A stretch of 64,000 bases of DNA from Casuarina equisetifolia (GCA_028551475.1 CM052362.1:20008021-20072020), one strand, 5' to 3'; positions 12,646 to 24,100 are shown, counted from the first letter of the stretch. A program made the numbers and translations. The notes: generated by a model from the sequence alone, not told the origin.

Positions 12646-13532
12646 GTATTAAAGCTCAATTTCAGTGAACTCATTGTGTAGAATCAATGTTTTGCCTATA
12701 TTTTCTTACTCTTCCTTAATCAATAAGAAAACACAACAAAATCTTGGAACAACACAACTCTTCACGATTTCCTGAGCCGTTAACTATAATTCAATCTGCT
12801 GATAGTTTTTCTTACAGACCTCAACTTTTCTATCTCTAGGACTCAACTAAGCATGATTCTCCCTTACTCGTGGCCTTCCTTATAGACCGAGTTCAATATT
12901 TCAATGTCCCCAGAAATTCGAAACCCCAGTTGGGATTTTTGTTTGTTCTTTTTGTAACTTTTCTGTATTTAAAATCACAGATTAATAGATTTTGTTCATA
13001 TGGAAAACAACAGACATTAAAAACGAGGATGGTTTCCCCTTCTAGGCCCCAAGTTTGTATAATTAAGGCAGTAGAAAGTGGCTTCCTTGATCGTAGAAAA
13101 GAGATCTCAGCAAGGGAGGGATATCACCTTCCTCATAACACTTCTGTCAAAAACATAGCTCTTACACCCCACGGATTTTTTTAAAAGAAATTGAGAGAAT
13201 ATTCAACGGTAAAGTGACTATTAGAATTAATGCGATTGCGTTTGAAAGTTTCCTCCAGTCTATCTTTATTAGTAGCTCCACTTCCATAAATATTAATATA
13301 ATACACAAACTAAAATTGCAACATCCTAAATGACTTCGCTATTTTTTTTTAATAGTTAAGATTTTTCACTAAATTTTACTTGATTGTCCCAAAACATTTT
13401 CAAAATAGTTAGAAATGCATCCGATAGAATTTGAACTAAAAATATTTATTTTACAAGATCTCCCACATTAGCCTTTCTTACTATTTCAACTACATCCCAC
13501 AAGTGTGACTTCCCTATTTCATCTCTCTACGA

Positions 13533-13664
13533 GTATGCCGTGACGCTTGAAACAAATTTCTAACGGATAGAAAAGCAATATCCCTAGCGGATTAAGATAT
13601 AAAAACCCAAGGGCTTGAAACCCAATCGGGGCAGTGTCCTTCGTGAGCAGCTCCTACGCCAACA
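13533..13664 (+). repeat. Direct repeat A, promoter-like
   Basis: It starts GTATGCCGTGACGC and ends GAGCAGCTCCTACGCCAACA, with a TATA-like AGATATAAAAACC inside (about 13589-13601). Both ends are well conserved in the second copy at 14762-14898; the middle is more diverged. Confidence 0.75.
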
Positions 13665-14150
13665 CTGTCGGAAATTCCAGTGGCTCTTATATCATGAATT
13701 CAGGGAAATCCCCTTGTGCGGTGATAGAAATCCTTATATCACAACAATACCTATATACAGATCAAGAAGTGAAGAAAGACAATGCATAAACTCAGATATT
13801 CAGATCAACTTAGACACTTTCCATTTCATTAATTTCTCACTTTTTCTCTCTCACATAATATGGACGATCTCATAACTGTGGGAATTCTTTTATCACCAAC
13901 AACTCCCCAAAGAGGGCCACTAAAGCATTCATTACTAGCCCCATCACAGGCACCATCTAGCCCTGCAAGTTACTCGACTTAGCCCGTGGGGCACTTATTG
14001 CACCCACTAAGCTCCTCTTTTAGAAAAAGCTTAGTTACAGCAACTATGTCAACCCTGTTAGGAATTAATATGGTTAAAAGTAAACCACTCTGATGAGGCT
14101 ACATCAGTATGCAAGCAACGGCTAAGATTGAAGCAAGTTTGAGTGCTGGA

Positions 14151-14320
14151 AAAGTTCTAGTGCTGACAACCCTCTTTAAAGAATGACCTTTCGTGTAAGA
14201 AAGACGTTGATAAAAACAAGTAGAAGAAATAGAAAAAGTTCTAGTGCTGACAGTCCTCTTTAAAGAATGACCTTTCGTGTAAGAAAGATGTTGAGAAAAA
14301 AAAGTAGAAGAAATAAAAAA
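14151..14320 (+). repeat. 84-bp tandem duplication
   Basis: Two adjacent copies begin AAAGTTCTAGTGCTGACA, at 14151 and 14235. They share CTCTTTAAAGAATGACC and the following GTGTAAGAAAGA with only a few differences. There is no coding potential. Confidence 0.85.
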
Positions 14321-14761
14321 GTTGGGGAGATACGTTCTCCATTGGTGAGAGGAGCCATGTAGCCCTCTAGAAAATAGTTCTTAATGTTATACCGTAAGAG
14401 TATCTCTTTTAATTATGTTTTTACTATAATTTTTATATTTATAGATCTATATGCATTTTATGAAACCTTTGTTAGTCTATCTTTTAAATCAAGTGTTTAG
14501 AATGAATAGCCATCATTTGAGTTTTCTTTGAGTATTCTCTTTTACAATCAAACACCCTTAGTCATGCAAGGATGTTATAATCCAAAAAATACACACACAA
14601 TTTTCGTGTCTTGCAAGTTGAAAAGTTGGTGGGAAGTAGTGGAAGTTGCAGGTGTCTAATTGTAGCAGCTTTCTTCAACTCTGAATTTAAGTCTCTTCTA
14701 ATTGTATGATAGATTGGTTTGCTAACAAAGTCATAGTTCTCGAAGATCTGGACTCTGCAAG

Positions 14762-14898
14762 CGTATGCCGTGACGCATGAAACAATTCACCTGCTTTATT
14801 TATAGAAGAGTAACATCGCAAACGGATGAATATATAAAAAAACTATGGCCTGAAACGCAACTGGGGCACTATACTTCGGAGCAGCTCCTACGCCAACA
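14762..14898 (+). repeat. Direct repeat B, promoter-like, 210 bp upstream of UGT
   Basis: This is the second copy of the segment at 13533-13664, with the same ends and a TATA-like GAATATATAAAAAAAC (about 14827-14842). It lies about 210-345 bp upstream of the UGT ATG. It might be part of that gene's promoter or a small repeated element. Confidence 0.7.
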
Positions 14899-15024
14899 AT
14901 AGGCATATGCCTTTGAATCAGCGGTCATTCGCTTAGAAACATATAAGAACCAAGACTTAATAGGCTTGGCAGCATTATAGCTTTCCTTTTCCCAAAGTTG
15001 GAGCTGCTATCGTTAGTTTCTTAC

Positions 15025-15032
15025 TTATATAC
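15025..15032 (+). promoter_or_regulatory. Candidate TATA box of UGT gene
   Basis: CTTATATACA lies about 80 bp upstream of the ATG at 15107, a usual spacing for a short plant 5' leader. This is position-based inference only. Confidence 0.4.
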
Positions 15033-15106
15033 ACCTTGTCCCATATGGTTCCGCCGAGCAACCCAACACCCTCCCTACATTCTGTTTTCGGTTTTCCGAG
15101 GTGAAG

Positions 15107-16530
15107 ATGGAGGGCGTCATAGTACTCTACCCGTCTCCAGGCAGAGGCCACATAGTCTCCATGGTAGAGTTTGGCAAGCTCATACTCAAGCATCATCCTT
15201 CTTTCTCAATCACGGTCCTGGTCTTAGACACACAAAACATTCATTCTGCCTCCAACGCTCAATACGTGTCCGGCTCTATCGCTCAGTACATTGCCGCCGT
15301 CGGCGCTACCAATCCATCGATCACCTTCTACCATCTCCCACCCGTCTCCGACATCCCTTCGACTTATTCGCCCGTGGGGTCAGGTTTCTCACTCCCACGA
15401 CTCAATAACCCTATTGTTCATCAAGCCCTCCAAAATCTCTCCCAGACATCCAAACCCAAAGCCTTTATCATTGATTTCTTCTGTGCTGCTGCTTTCGAAG
15501 TGGCAACAAAACTTAGTATCTCAACGTACTATTTCTTCACTGCTAGCGGAAGCCGTCTAGCCGCCTTTCTATACCACCCCACTCTCCACAAAAACCTGGA
15601 TAAAAGCTTTAAAGATCTCAACGACACGCCTCTTGATATTCCCGGCTTACCGCCTCTCCCGGCTTCGGACTGGCCGAAAGTTTTGTCGGATCGTAGTTCT
15701 GAAATGTACAGGGGTTTCTTGGATGCGGCAATCCACATGCCCAAATCAAGCGGACTTATCGTAAATACGTTTGACCTGCTCGAAAGAAAAGCCATTGAGG
15801 CAATATCGGATGGGCTATGTGTTCCAGATGGACCAACTCGCCAATATTCTGTGTGGGACCTGTAATATCAAGCAGCGACGAGGATGAAGACAATCAGCAC
15901 GAGTGTTTGAATTGGCTAAACTTGCAACCATGTCAAAGCGTCGTGTTTCTGTCTTTCGGAAGCATGGGATTGTTTTCGGCGAAGCAGTTGAAAGAAATAG
16001 CGGTAGGGTTAGAAAACAGTGGTCAGAGATTCTTGTGGGTAGTAAGGAATCCACCACCGGATAACAACAAAGAGCCGAATTTGCATGAGTTACTGCCGGA
16101 TGGTTTCCTGGAAAGAACCAACGGTAGGGGTTTCGTGGTGAAGCAATGGGCTCCTCAGGTGGAGATACTGAGACACAGATCGGTGGGTGGGTTCGTGACT
16201 CACTGCGGGTGGAACTCAGTGCTTGAAGCGGTGTCTTGCGCCGTACCGATGGTTGGGTGGCCTCTGTACGCGGAGCAAAGGATGAACAGGGCGGTCTTAG
16301 TGAAGGAATTGAAGCTGGCGTTGGCATTGAAGGAGTCGGAAGATGGGTTTGTGACTGCATCCGAGTTGGAGCAGCGAGTGAGGGAGTTGATGGTCTTGGA
16401 AGCAGGGAAAGAGGTGAGAGAAAGGGTTTCAGCCATGAAAGATGCTGCTGAAGCTGCCGTCGAAGAGGGGGGATCTTCTCGTGTTGCGTTGACCAAGTTG
16501 GCTGAGTCGTGGATCGGGACGACGTGCTAG
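15107..16530 (+). CDS. UGT88-type UDP-glycosyltransferase, one frameshift
   Basis: This is a family-1 (GT-B) glycosyltransferase that would transfer sugar from a UDP-sugar to a small phenolic or flavonoid-type acceptor in the cytosol. The frame reads [15 protein letters not shown], with catalytic His at residue 15 and a partner Asp near 123 (IIDFFC). The PSPG donor box (from 16147, about residue 347) runs [15 protein letters not shown] through HCGWNS to WPLYAEQ, all key residues intact. The overall order resembles Arabidopsis UGT88A1, and length (about 474 aa) is normal. A single-base loss at about 15838-15840 (DGP-T against DGP-PPP in the sister copy) shifts the frame and gives a stop near 15865. 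Translation would end after about 251 residues, before the donor site. It is single-exon. I set the start at ATG 15107 rather than the GTG at 15101. It is either a very recent pseudogene or a sequencing error; the acceptor is unknown. Confidence 0.85.
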
Positions 16531-17660
16531 CTACTCCTGCTCGATGTTTTAAAAATAAATTTGGACTAGCTGTCATTATAATATGTTTGGTGATGCAAGA
16601 TCGATCTGGACCCTTAATGAAGTTACTGACTTTTATTTCATAATGGATTGCTGCTTTTCCCCAAATTAAACTTACGCTTAAAAATGTTTGAAGTTCTTTA
16701 TATTTAGGCACCTTACTAATAAGATATCCTATGATCGCCATGCTGTTCCTTTCGAGTACAATAGTTAAGATTTTGATTATTCTTAAAGCTGGGCTCATAA
16801 TCTCCATTCATCTCCTGAGCAGGCTGAGCGAAGTATTGGGCCGTGGCACAGTCTAATCCTTCGCTTACTCACTGGGAATCCAATGCCATCTACCCAAGGT
16901 GGTTGCTAGAAGACCAAACACCACAAGCAACCATCAACAGCCTGGATTGTTGATTTTTCCAGTCGTACCATTTTTTTTCTTTATTTCTTTTAAGTATATA
17001 TGCCTGTGTTAAATTTGAGACTAAGAAATCTTAAGCAACCCCAATCAAGGTGTTTATACACAAAATCCAGCTGCACCCTTCCCGTACTAATTATGCAAGC
17101 TAACGCGTATGTATAAAGGTTCTAGGAATTGATTCCTTTATTTGACGGATGTACACTGTACTGGCTAAAATAACAAGCTATTTTTTTCTCGGAGGTGGAA
17201 AATCTTTTAGCCATCAGCCTAGAGGCCCTAGAGCCCAGATCTCTGTCAAGTCTCTGAAAGCCTACCCAATATTTCCTCCATGATCCTCCATACGGGGAGA
17301 AGACAAATCCTACGAACAGAATAAGGAGCCAGGCTTCTGGGAAACCAACACGTTGGTACTGAACCAAGCACGTGCATGGTTGTTCTCTGCCGCTTGCGAT
17401 TTGCATTCTGCATACTCTTGATGTACATTTTAGAAGCAAAACCAATAACTTATATCCTCAATTTGGCCAATAATCTCGGCGTTTTGCCTATGAGAAGTTC
17501 GTTGACTTCTGAGCTCCAGAATGGGACAAGCTCTTTTTTCATTCCATATGATTTTCCGAATCCCTATGGCAGGCAAACGTTAGCTTGTGACTATGTCTGT
17601 TTGCAAGTTGGAGGTGCGACTTGTGACGTTTGTCATCTGTAGACAACAAGTTTGACATGT

Positions 17661-17768
17661 CAGGTTTGATAAATACAACGGTGGTATGCTCAGCTAGCTT
17701 ACTTCCAGTGGCCTCAGGTTTGATAAATACAACAGTGGTATGTTCAACTAGCTTGCTTCCAATGGGCT
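17661..17768 (+). repeat. 54-bp tandem duplication
   Basis: Two adjacent units both start CAGGTTTGATAAATACAAC, at 17661 and 17715. They differ at about six sites. Confidence 0.88.
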
Positions 17769-18722
17769 CAGGATAAGGGGAAACAACCTAGAATTCCCAT
17801 TATACTCTTCTCCCCTTTTCTTCTTTGTCACGAAGAGAACGGGGAAGCTACTCGACTTTTGGCGCGTACTGCCGTTGCAGTGAGAAGCTGCTGCAGGCCG
17901 CTAAGGCTTCGGTGGTTTCGCCAATTGGAGTACAGGTAGGACGTAGGAATACATTGTGCATAGAAAAAGGAACCCCACAATGAGTTCACGGGTGACAATG
18001 AAGGAGGACCCGTGAAGATGGCGCTGATTCAAGTTTTAAGGAAGAATACAAACTTGGCATGTCGCTCCCGGACAAACCGCTTTCCAATGAGGCCAACGCC
18101 TTGAATTATTTCGACTGCTCTCGACGGCCACCCGTGACTCGCTTGCTATTAATGAACACTACGAAAACGACCTGCCTAACAACCGAAAACTTTCCAGGTC
18201 AGACTCGTTCTAAAATGGGAGCCCACTAATCATGAATCCCAATCGTTATTAAGTTTTTTTATTTGTTGACCTATTATGCCCATTTATTGATGAATACGTG
18301 ACGTTGATTGTTGGTTTGAGTTTTGGGTTTTGGGTTTTCCACACAGTTACTCAGTATCATTTTTGGGTTGAGAATAAGTGTTATGCATGACCTTTTGATC
18401 GTAACTTCGACACTAAGTGTGTATATATTAAAAGAAAAAATCTCTTGCACTTGATGATTAAATTCTTCTAAGAATTTGAAGATCAGACTTTAGTTTTGCC
18501 AAACTTGTTCCATCCAATAATCCGGCTTAAGTCCCCCCACTCAAATTTTCATTTCGTGTGTCTGGGAGATCTTAGAATATTGTGAAATTTGTTTAATTGT
18601 GGATTTTGCCATAGTTATGACCAATATGGCATGGAATAATAGTTTTAGTGCTATCAAATTTCTTTTTATATCTTTCATTCTTTTTCTGGAAAATCTGATA
18701 TATCAAATATCAAGGTGCCTTC

Positions 18723-18802
18723 TCTTTCTCCTTTTGTTTTTATTTATTCGATTTTATTTATGTCTTTCTCCTTTTGTTTTTATTTATTCAATTTTATTTA
18801 TG
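18723..18802 (+). repeat. 40-bp tandem duplication
   Basis: Two units of TCTTTCTCCTTTTG followed by TTTTTATTTATTC(G/A)ATTTTATTTATG, at 18723 and 18763, are almost identical. The sequence is AT-rich and non-coding. Confidence 0.85.
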
Positions 18803-19352
18803 TGGTTTAAGACTATCAGTCCTCGTGTATTTTATAACTAGGTCTTTGGAATCGTTAGCATACAGTAATTGAAATTTCAACATTTTAAACTAGGTGCGCC
18901 GTGGGGCACAAATGTAATGATTTGAAACTTTTAGGCTAAGAACTGGACAAAAATTCCTTTACCTTGTCAAAAAATCCAGCCCAACTGGTTTATTCTGTCA
19001 CCTCACTTTCATCATGTACAGAAGAAGACAGAAGCTTGAGTTGGAGGTCTTTTTACCCAAATTCGGTCTCCTGTGCAGAGGAAATTCGGTCTTCCGTGCG
19101 TCTTGATCCTGTCAAAGTAACATATGGCCTACATGGATGAAACAGGACTTGAAACCGATTCATATGTTCTCTTCTAAACCTTTCTTGTTTGACATGGAGA
19201 AGATACAAAGAACAAAATCCAATGAAGCAACTTCTATTAACACTGTAGTTCAATTATTTCTGTCGATAAATTGAAGCCTAAGAAACCATTACAGGAGCTT
19301 CAGTTCTTGAAAAGCAAATGACAAGAAAAAACATTGAGTAAATATACTAGTT

Positions 19353-21149
19353 TCATCTTTTGGATCTTGAGATCCTTCTGATCAACACCAGGAGACAAAG
19401 CACGCGATATAACACAAAGAAACCGACCAAGATGTAAATATTTGTCCATCTCTGATTCTCATGGAGTCCTTTCTTCTCCAACACATCGGCTCCGGTCACC
19501 ATGCACTCTTTGTTCTCTTCATACCATATCAAACAGGTTGAGACTAGGCAAGAGTACTCATTTACGAGGAGGGCGTCAAGTGCGTACTTATACATTGAGA
19601 GGAAGTGCATAAAAAGCCAATACTTTGGTAAACTTTCTGACGAGATGAAGTAGCCAGAGAAGAGAAAGAAAGCCCCTAAAAGTATTGTCAAGAGTGAAGT
19701 ACCAGCAATGTAGTTTGGCGCAAGAGAGCTCAAGAAGAGCACAAATGAGTTTGCCATCAGAACGATGATCCATGTGACTAATACGAAGTAGGCAAAAGCT
19801 TGCCAGGAAGCACAAAGACCCACCAAGAAATAGATTGAAAGCGAGTATATGATAGCGATAGAAAGCAGGTATGGCAAGAAAACAAGGGTGTTAGCCATGA
19901 GATAAGAAGAGAGTCTATAAACCCCACTTGAAGTTTCTCTTAAAATTATTGGCCTTTCATTGATGAAGATTGGAAGGGTTTCAGTTGTAGAAGAGAGAAG
20001 AAAGGTGAGAGTAAAAGCGAAGAGACCGAACCTCTTTTCGATGCCTTCCTTATCAAAACCAATATTGATATAAATGGTTCCAAGAACTAGACCAACAACT
20101 AGAGCTTCCAATGTATTGGTTAAAAGAAGTTGTCTGGTTCTGTAAATGATCTTCCAAAACCTGCTATAAAGGGCGAGGATTTCATGGACTCTAGAGCTCT
20201 TGTATCTTATCCTTTTAGCTTCATTGTCCGAAGGAGGGGCTATGCTCTTGTCGGGTGACGGAGGGAGTGATGGGGGTGCGATGGGCTTAAGCACATTGAG
20301 CTGGTTTAGTATTTCCATGGCATATTCCAATGCATTGAGCTGCGGAGGGACGGTGAAGCCATTTGAGACTAAGAATGACTGTAGGGAAGAAATTGTGCCA
20401 TGGTGCACCACTGTCCCTTTCGATAGCAGAAGGATTCTATCAATTGTAGAGAGGATCTTGAAGCTTGGCTGGTGTATGGACAAAACCACCGTTCGGTGAC
20501 GCTTAATAGCTATCGACTTAAGGGTTTGCATCACGTTGAAAGCTGAGGAGCTATCGAGGCCTGAAGTGGGTTCATCAAGAAGTAAAACTGCGGGGTCATG
20601 AAGAAGGCTTAGGCCTATAGAGATGCGCCTTCGTTCACCACCCGATAGGCCCTGAGCAAGCCTGGAATTTGCTAAATGAGTTAGCCCGAGCTCGGTGAGA
20701 AGAGAGGAGACAATGTCAGCAATATCAGATGCTTTAGGGACTAGAAGGCGAGCTGCAAAAACGAAGGTCTCGCAGACAGTGAGTAATGGAAGGCATGCAT
20801 CATGCTGGGGAACATAGGCGGAGAGTTTGCGGAAGGAGGAAGGGTTGAAACGGGAAGAGTTGAGAAGAAGAGTTCCACTTGTGGGTGACGTTCGGGCGGC
20901 CAAAATGTCAAGGAGAGTGGATTTACCTGCTCCACTTGGACCAACAATGGCCAAGATTTGAGAGGGATAAGCAGTGAGAGAGACATCTCGGAGAATGAAT
21001 GTGGGAGGAGATGCGGTGCAGGGTTTGAAAAGGAAGGTCAGTGGAGCAAAGGTGTTGGAGCCGGCGGTTGATTTAGTATAGGAGATTGAAGAGGCCGTCA
21101 ATTTGTAGCTCTTGAGTGATGCTTGTGGCTTGGGCGGTTGGTCTTCCAT
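19353..21149 (-). CDS. ABCG half-transporter (ABCG4/ABCG8-like)
   Basis: This is a 598-aa, intronless white-brown-complex half-size ABC transporter. The nucleotide-binding domain comes first: Walker A GPSGAGKST (residues 70-78), signature LSGGE (168-172), Walker B VLLLDEP (188-194) and the downstream switch His (SIHQPS). An ABC2-type membrane domain with about six helices fills residues 345-595. The conserved RFGLFAFTLTFLLSSTTETL and FSGYFISSESLPKYW match Arabidopsis ABCG4/ABCG8. Such proteins dimerise in the plasma membrane; their substrates are not settled (lipids or hormone-related compounds have been suggested for relatives). I chose ATG 21149 because the 11 upstream in-frame codons begin with TTG and the family starts near here. 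Length and motifs are normal. It is flanked by long non-coding DNA on both sides. Confidence 0.96.
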   Translation of the reverse strand: MEDQPPKPQASLKSYKLTASSISYTKSTAGSNTFAPLTFLFKPCTASPPTFILRDVSLTAYPSQILAIVGPSGAGKSTLLDILAARTSPTSGTLLLNSSRFNPSSFRKLSAYVPQHDACLPLLTVCETFVFAARLLVPKASDIADIVSSLLTELGLTHLANSRLAQGLSGGERRRISIGLSLLHDPAVLLLDEPTSGLDSSSAFNVMQTLKSIAIKRHRTVVLSIHQPSFKILSTIDRILLLSKGTVVHHGTISSLQSFLVSNGFTVPPQLNALEYAMEILNQLNVLKPIAPPSLPPSPDKSIAPPSDNEAKRIRYKSSRVHEILALYSRFWKIIYRTRQLLLTNTLEALVVGLVLGTIYINIGFDKEGIEKRFGLFAFTLTFLLSSTTETLPIFINERPIILRETSSGVYRLSSYLMANTLVFLPYLLSIAIIYSLSIYFLVGLCASWQAFAYFVLVTWIIVLMANSFVLFLSSLAPNYIAGTSLLTILLGAFFLFSGYFISSESLPKYWLFMHFLSMYKYALDALLVNEYSCLVSTCLIWYEENKECMVTGADVLEKKGLHENQRWTNIYILVGFFVLYRVLCLLVLIRRISRSKR

Positions 21150-24100
21150 GGGAAGGCGACGGAAAGAATGGAGGGAGAGCAACTGAGAGCAAAGAGAGAG
21201 GGTCTAGCAGATGAGTTGTTGATATGGTTTCCATGAGTTTCGTGTAAAATATTGATCGAAGATAAGAAGGCAGTGGGTGCTAAAGAGTTTGTGGGGTACC
21301 TCTAAATGTAGTTTTATTAAATTGGAGAATATACAATTTGGGTAAAAGAGATACCGTCTTCAATTACTCCCTGGTTTAGCAAAGAAAGCAATCAAGAGGA
21401 CCTCCTCCTATTCGTCCTTTTCCTTAGTGATGTCCTCTCAAATCTAGTGCTTTCAAACAAAGAAGCTATTCATTTCTCAGTTGTAGTACACATTTTAACT
21501 TCTGGTCTTTATTCATTTCTCAGTTATAGTACACATTTTAACTTCAGGTCTTGACATTTGAGAAGCATAATTACTTCCGCATGCTCTACGTAAACTTTCC
21601 TCTGCAGTACTAATTGCAACACAAAAGCAAGGTAGAAATTAGAGATGTACATCATACATAAACAAATGTGTCCAATATGCATAATGTGGGGGCACCAATT
21701 GAGAGTAGTCAGAGACTAGAACATTCAGTGGGGCACAAATTTTGTACCTTATCGAGTTCACCTGGATCAAGAAGCATAAAGTTTGTTGATTATGTTTCAC
21801 TTTGTGAATATTTTCTGTAGATGATAATTACTTTTTAGGTTTCTAGTTTTGCACTACCAGGCTTGTTTAGAAGAAGATGCATAACGATGTGGAGTTCGTA
21901 TCCGGATATAAAGCTTCCTATCCAACAACCAGTGAAAAGGACTTCCTCTTCAGTAAGAATGGTAAAAGTGATTATTGTCATCGTCTTAGTGTTGGCCATT
22001 GCGTACTACCTAACCATCCAGTTGAGATGAGAGCCGAAGGAGTATGATGAACAACTAAGGACAAAGGAACCCAGTCGACTTCCAAGAGAATACTGATTTA
22101 AATTAAACAACAGTGTTGGTAGATGGAATCACGTGAATGTCCCTATTTAATTTATCTTATTCCTTATGAATAGATGACAGGTAATATTTCAGTGGGAAGT
22201 GATTGATTGGATTTGGTGGTATTCGATGTTGAATGGACTAACCACTAATCCCCTTACTAATTCACGAGTTCACTGTTCTCTCAGAACTGTCCCTGCCTTT
22301 CTCTCTCCCTCTTATGAGCATTTGTCCCAGCTTTTGCATAAAGAAACTTACTGCAAGACGAGCAGTGCAATCCGTGACTCTTCAGTGCATTGATTTGCAA
22401 TATACAAGTGGACAAACGCTTGCTACATTCTGCACGAGGGTTGATATTGAACTAATAAACGATGATGGGACCTGACTAGTTAAATGCAGTCTGGCTTGTA
22501 CAATAAGGGCCAGTTGGAATTCTAGCCCAAGATGTTCAGCTTTGTCGTCAGGATTCCTGATTTACGCCCATCCGGAGGCTGTTTAGTTCTGAAGTGACAA
22601 TGGACAAGCCCAATTCCTGATTTATCCTATGTGCACTATTCATACCACATGTATAGTGCCAGTTCACATCCGTACTCTTCTTCCTCAAGATTCTCGATCT
22701 AGAAGGGATACAGGCACCAGAAATTGATGACAATGGCCTAAGTTATTGGGACAATCTCATTGATGAGGAAGAGAATAATCTGAACAACCAAGATCTATAG
22801 AGGATCGTATCAACTTTAACTTCATCCTCCAACGTAGGAACAATGGACAGGACCACAGAAAGGCTTGATCAATCAAATGGAACACAGAAAAAATCCTTAT
22901 CAATGATAATAATTAGATGGTTCACCGGCTGAGATATGAAAGTTGCTTTTAAGCTTCACAAGTTCGAGGACTGGGTCACATTTACTGGTGTATAGTCCCT
23001 GTCAAATTGACTAGAGAACACAACCAACTAGGCTAGTAAGCAGGCTCCAACAACTGCAATCCTCTGCCCAACTGGAGAGATAAGAGCAAAGGAGACTGGA
23101 AGTGACTCGTGGAGGTTACAGGACCCCATGAGCCTTCCGAGACACAAGTCAAGATCTTGAACTTTCTTGGGTCAAGGAAGCTTCACGTGTGAAAAAATAG
23201 AATCCGAGCATCCCTGGTTTTCTAAGCGCGCCAGGTCATTTGAAGATCTGGAGCGGATTTTCTTCTTCTCTAAACCAGCAGTCAATTTCACACAGAAGCT
23301 GCGAACGAAATCTTTAAGCTAAAATGGTGACTCACACTTAGGGACGGTGTAAAAACTTTGGTTAACAGTAAACTTACGATATTATTATTTAGACGTTTTT
23401 CACTTTAGTAATAAACCTTAACAATAAGGTTTATTTTTCTGTTTAGGGTATCTACGCCATTTGTTTTTAAGATTTATTAACTTAATTATAAAGTTCTGTG
23501 CTCCCATGTTGCGAGATTTTAGTGTTGAGTTGACATGACACGGTTTTCCACCTATAAAATAGATTCTCGTGTGGCGTAGGGCCATGGTAGCAGCTTCCGA
23601 TGGAGACCCGCCACCAATTTTCGCAGCCTGACTTAACAAATACGACAAGAGTGCATGTTAATTTACTACAGCCGAAGATTGTAGCACCAAAAGAGAAAAG
23701 CCACGAAGGGGTTACCTACATGCTCTAGGATTCCAAACTAACCTAACTGGTTATAGAAGCTGCGAAATCAACATGTTTGATATAGAGAGTAAAGGAATTT
23801 GAGATCCCTTTCTCCTCCTGCCTCCCCGGCAGCTTACCACCTCCTTACAGGGACGAATTTTCAAACTTGTGCGAGTGACTTTCATTTTTGCGTTCTTTTT
23901 CCCAGCTCAAGCCTTCTGCCTGAAACATTCTCACTCGCCGTTTGACAAGTGACTTTTGAAGACTGAGATGCAACCAAACAACAGTGCCTCCAGCACCCTA
24001 AGTCACCTTTACATGACTTCCAGGTCAATTTTGCTCCAGGAGAAGAAGCTTACATGACTGCAATTATTTTCGTACGCTAAGGCCAGATGTGATGGGTTAT

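Larger units (their letters stand above)
12651..15020. other. Intergenic, upstream of the UGT gene
   Basis: No gene is seen. The stretch holds a diverged pair of about 135-bp direct repeats (13533-13664 and 14762-14898) and an 84-bp tandem duplication (14151-14320), listed separately. The rest is AT-rich DNA with short unrelated reading frames. Confidence 0.5.
16531..19352. other. Intergenic between UGT and ABCG genes
   Basis: I see no supportable gene. Features are a 54-bp tandem duplication (17661-17768), a 40-bp tandem duplication (18723-18802) and a somewhat more GC-rich stretch near 17820-18140 that I cannot assign. The last few hundred bases should include the ABCG 3' UTR. Confidence 0.5.

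Noticed and set aside
17122-17445. Minus-strand frame with VFSPYGGSWRKYW, recalling the FxPYGxxWR helix-C motif of cytochrome P450
   Set aside because: Only one short motif; no heme-binding, ExxR or other P450 blocks nearby in any frame, so chance or an unprovable scrap.
17376-17642. Plus-strand 88-codon frame after the UGT gene
   Set aside because: No recognisable family and no promoter or leader features; overlaps the other weak frame on the opposite strand.
23418-23648. Minus-strand frame with GGGSPSEAATMALRHTR, protein-like in look
   Set aside because: Short, no family known to me, no supporting neighbours; could be a repeat scrap but nothing proves it.
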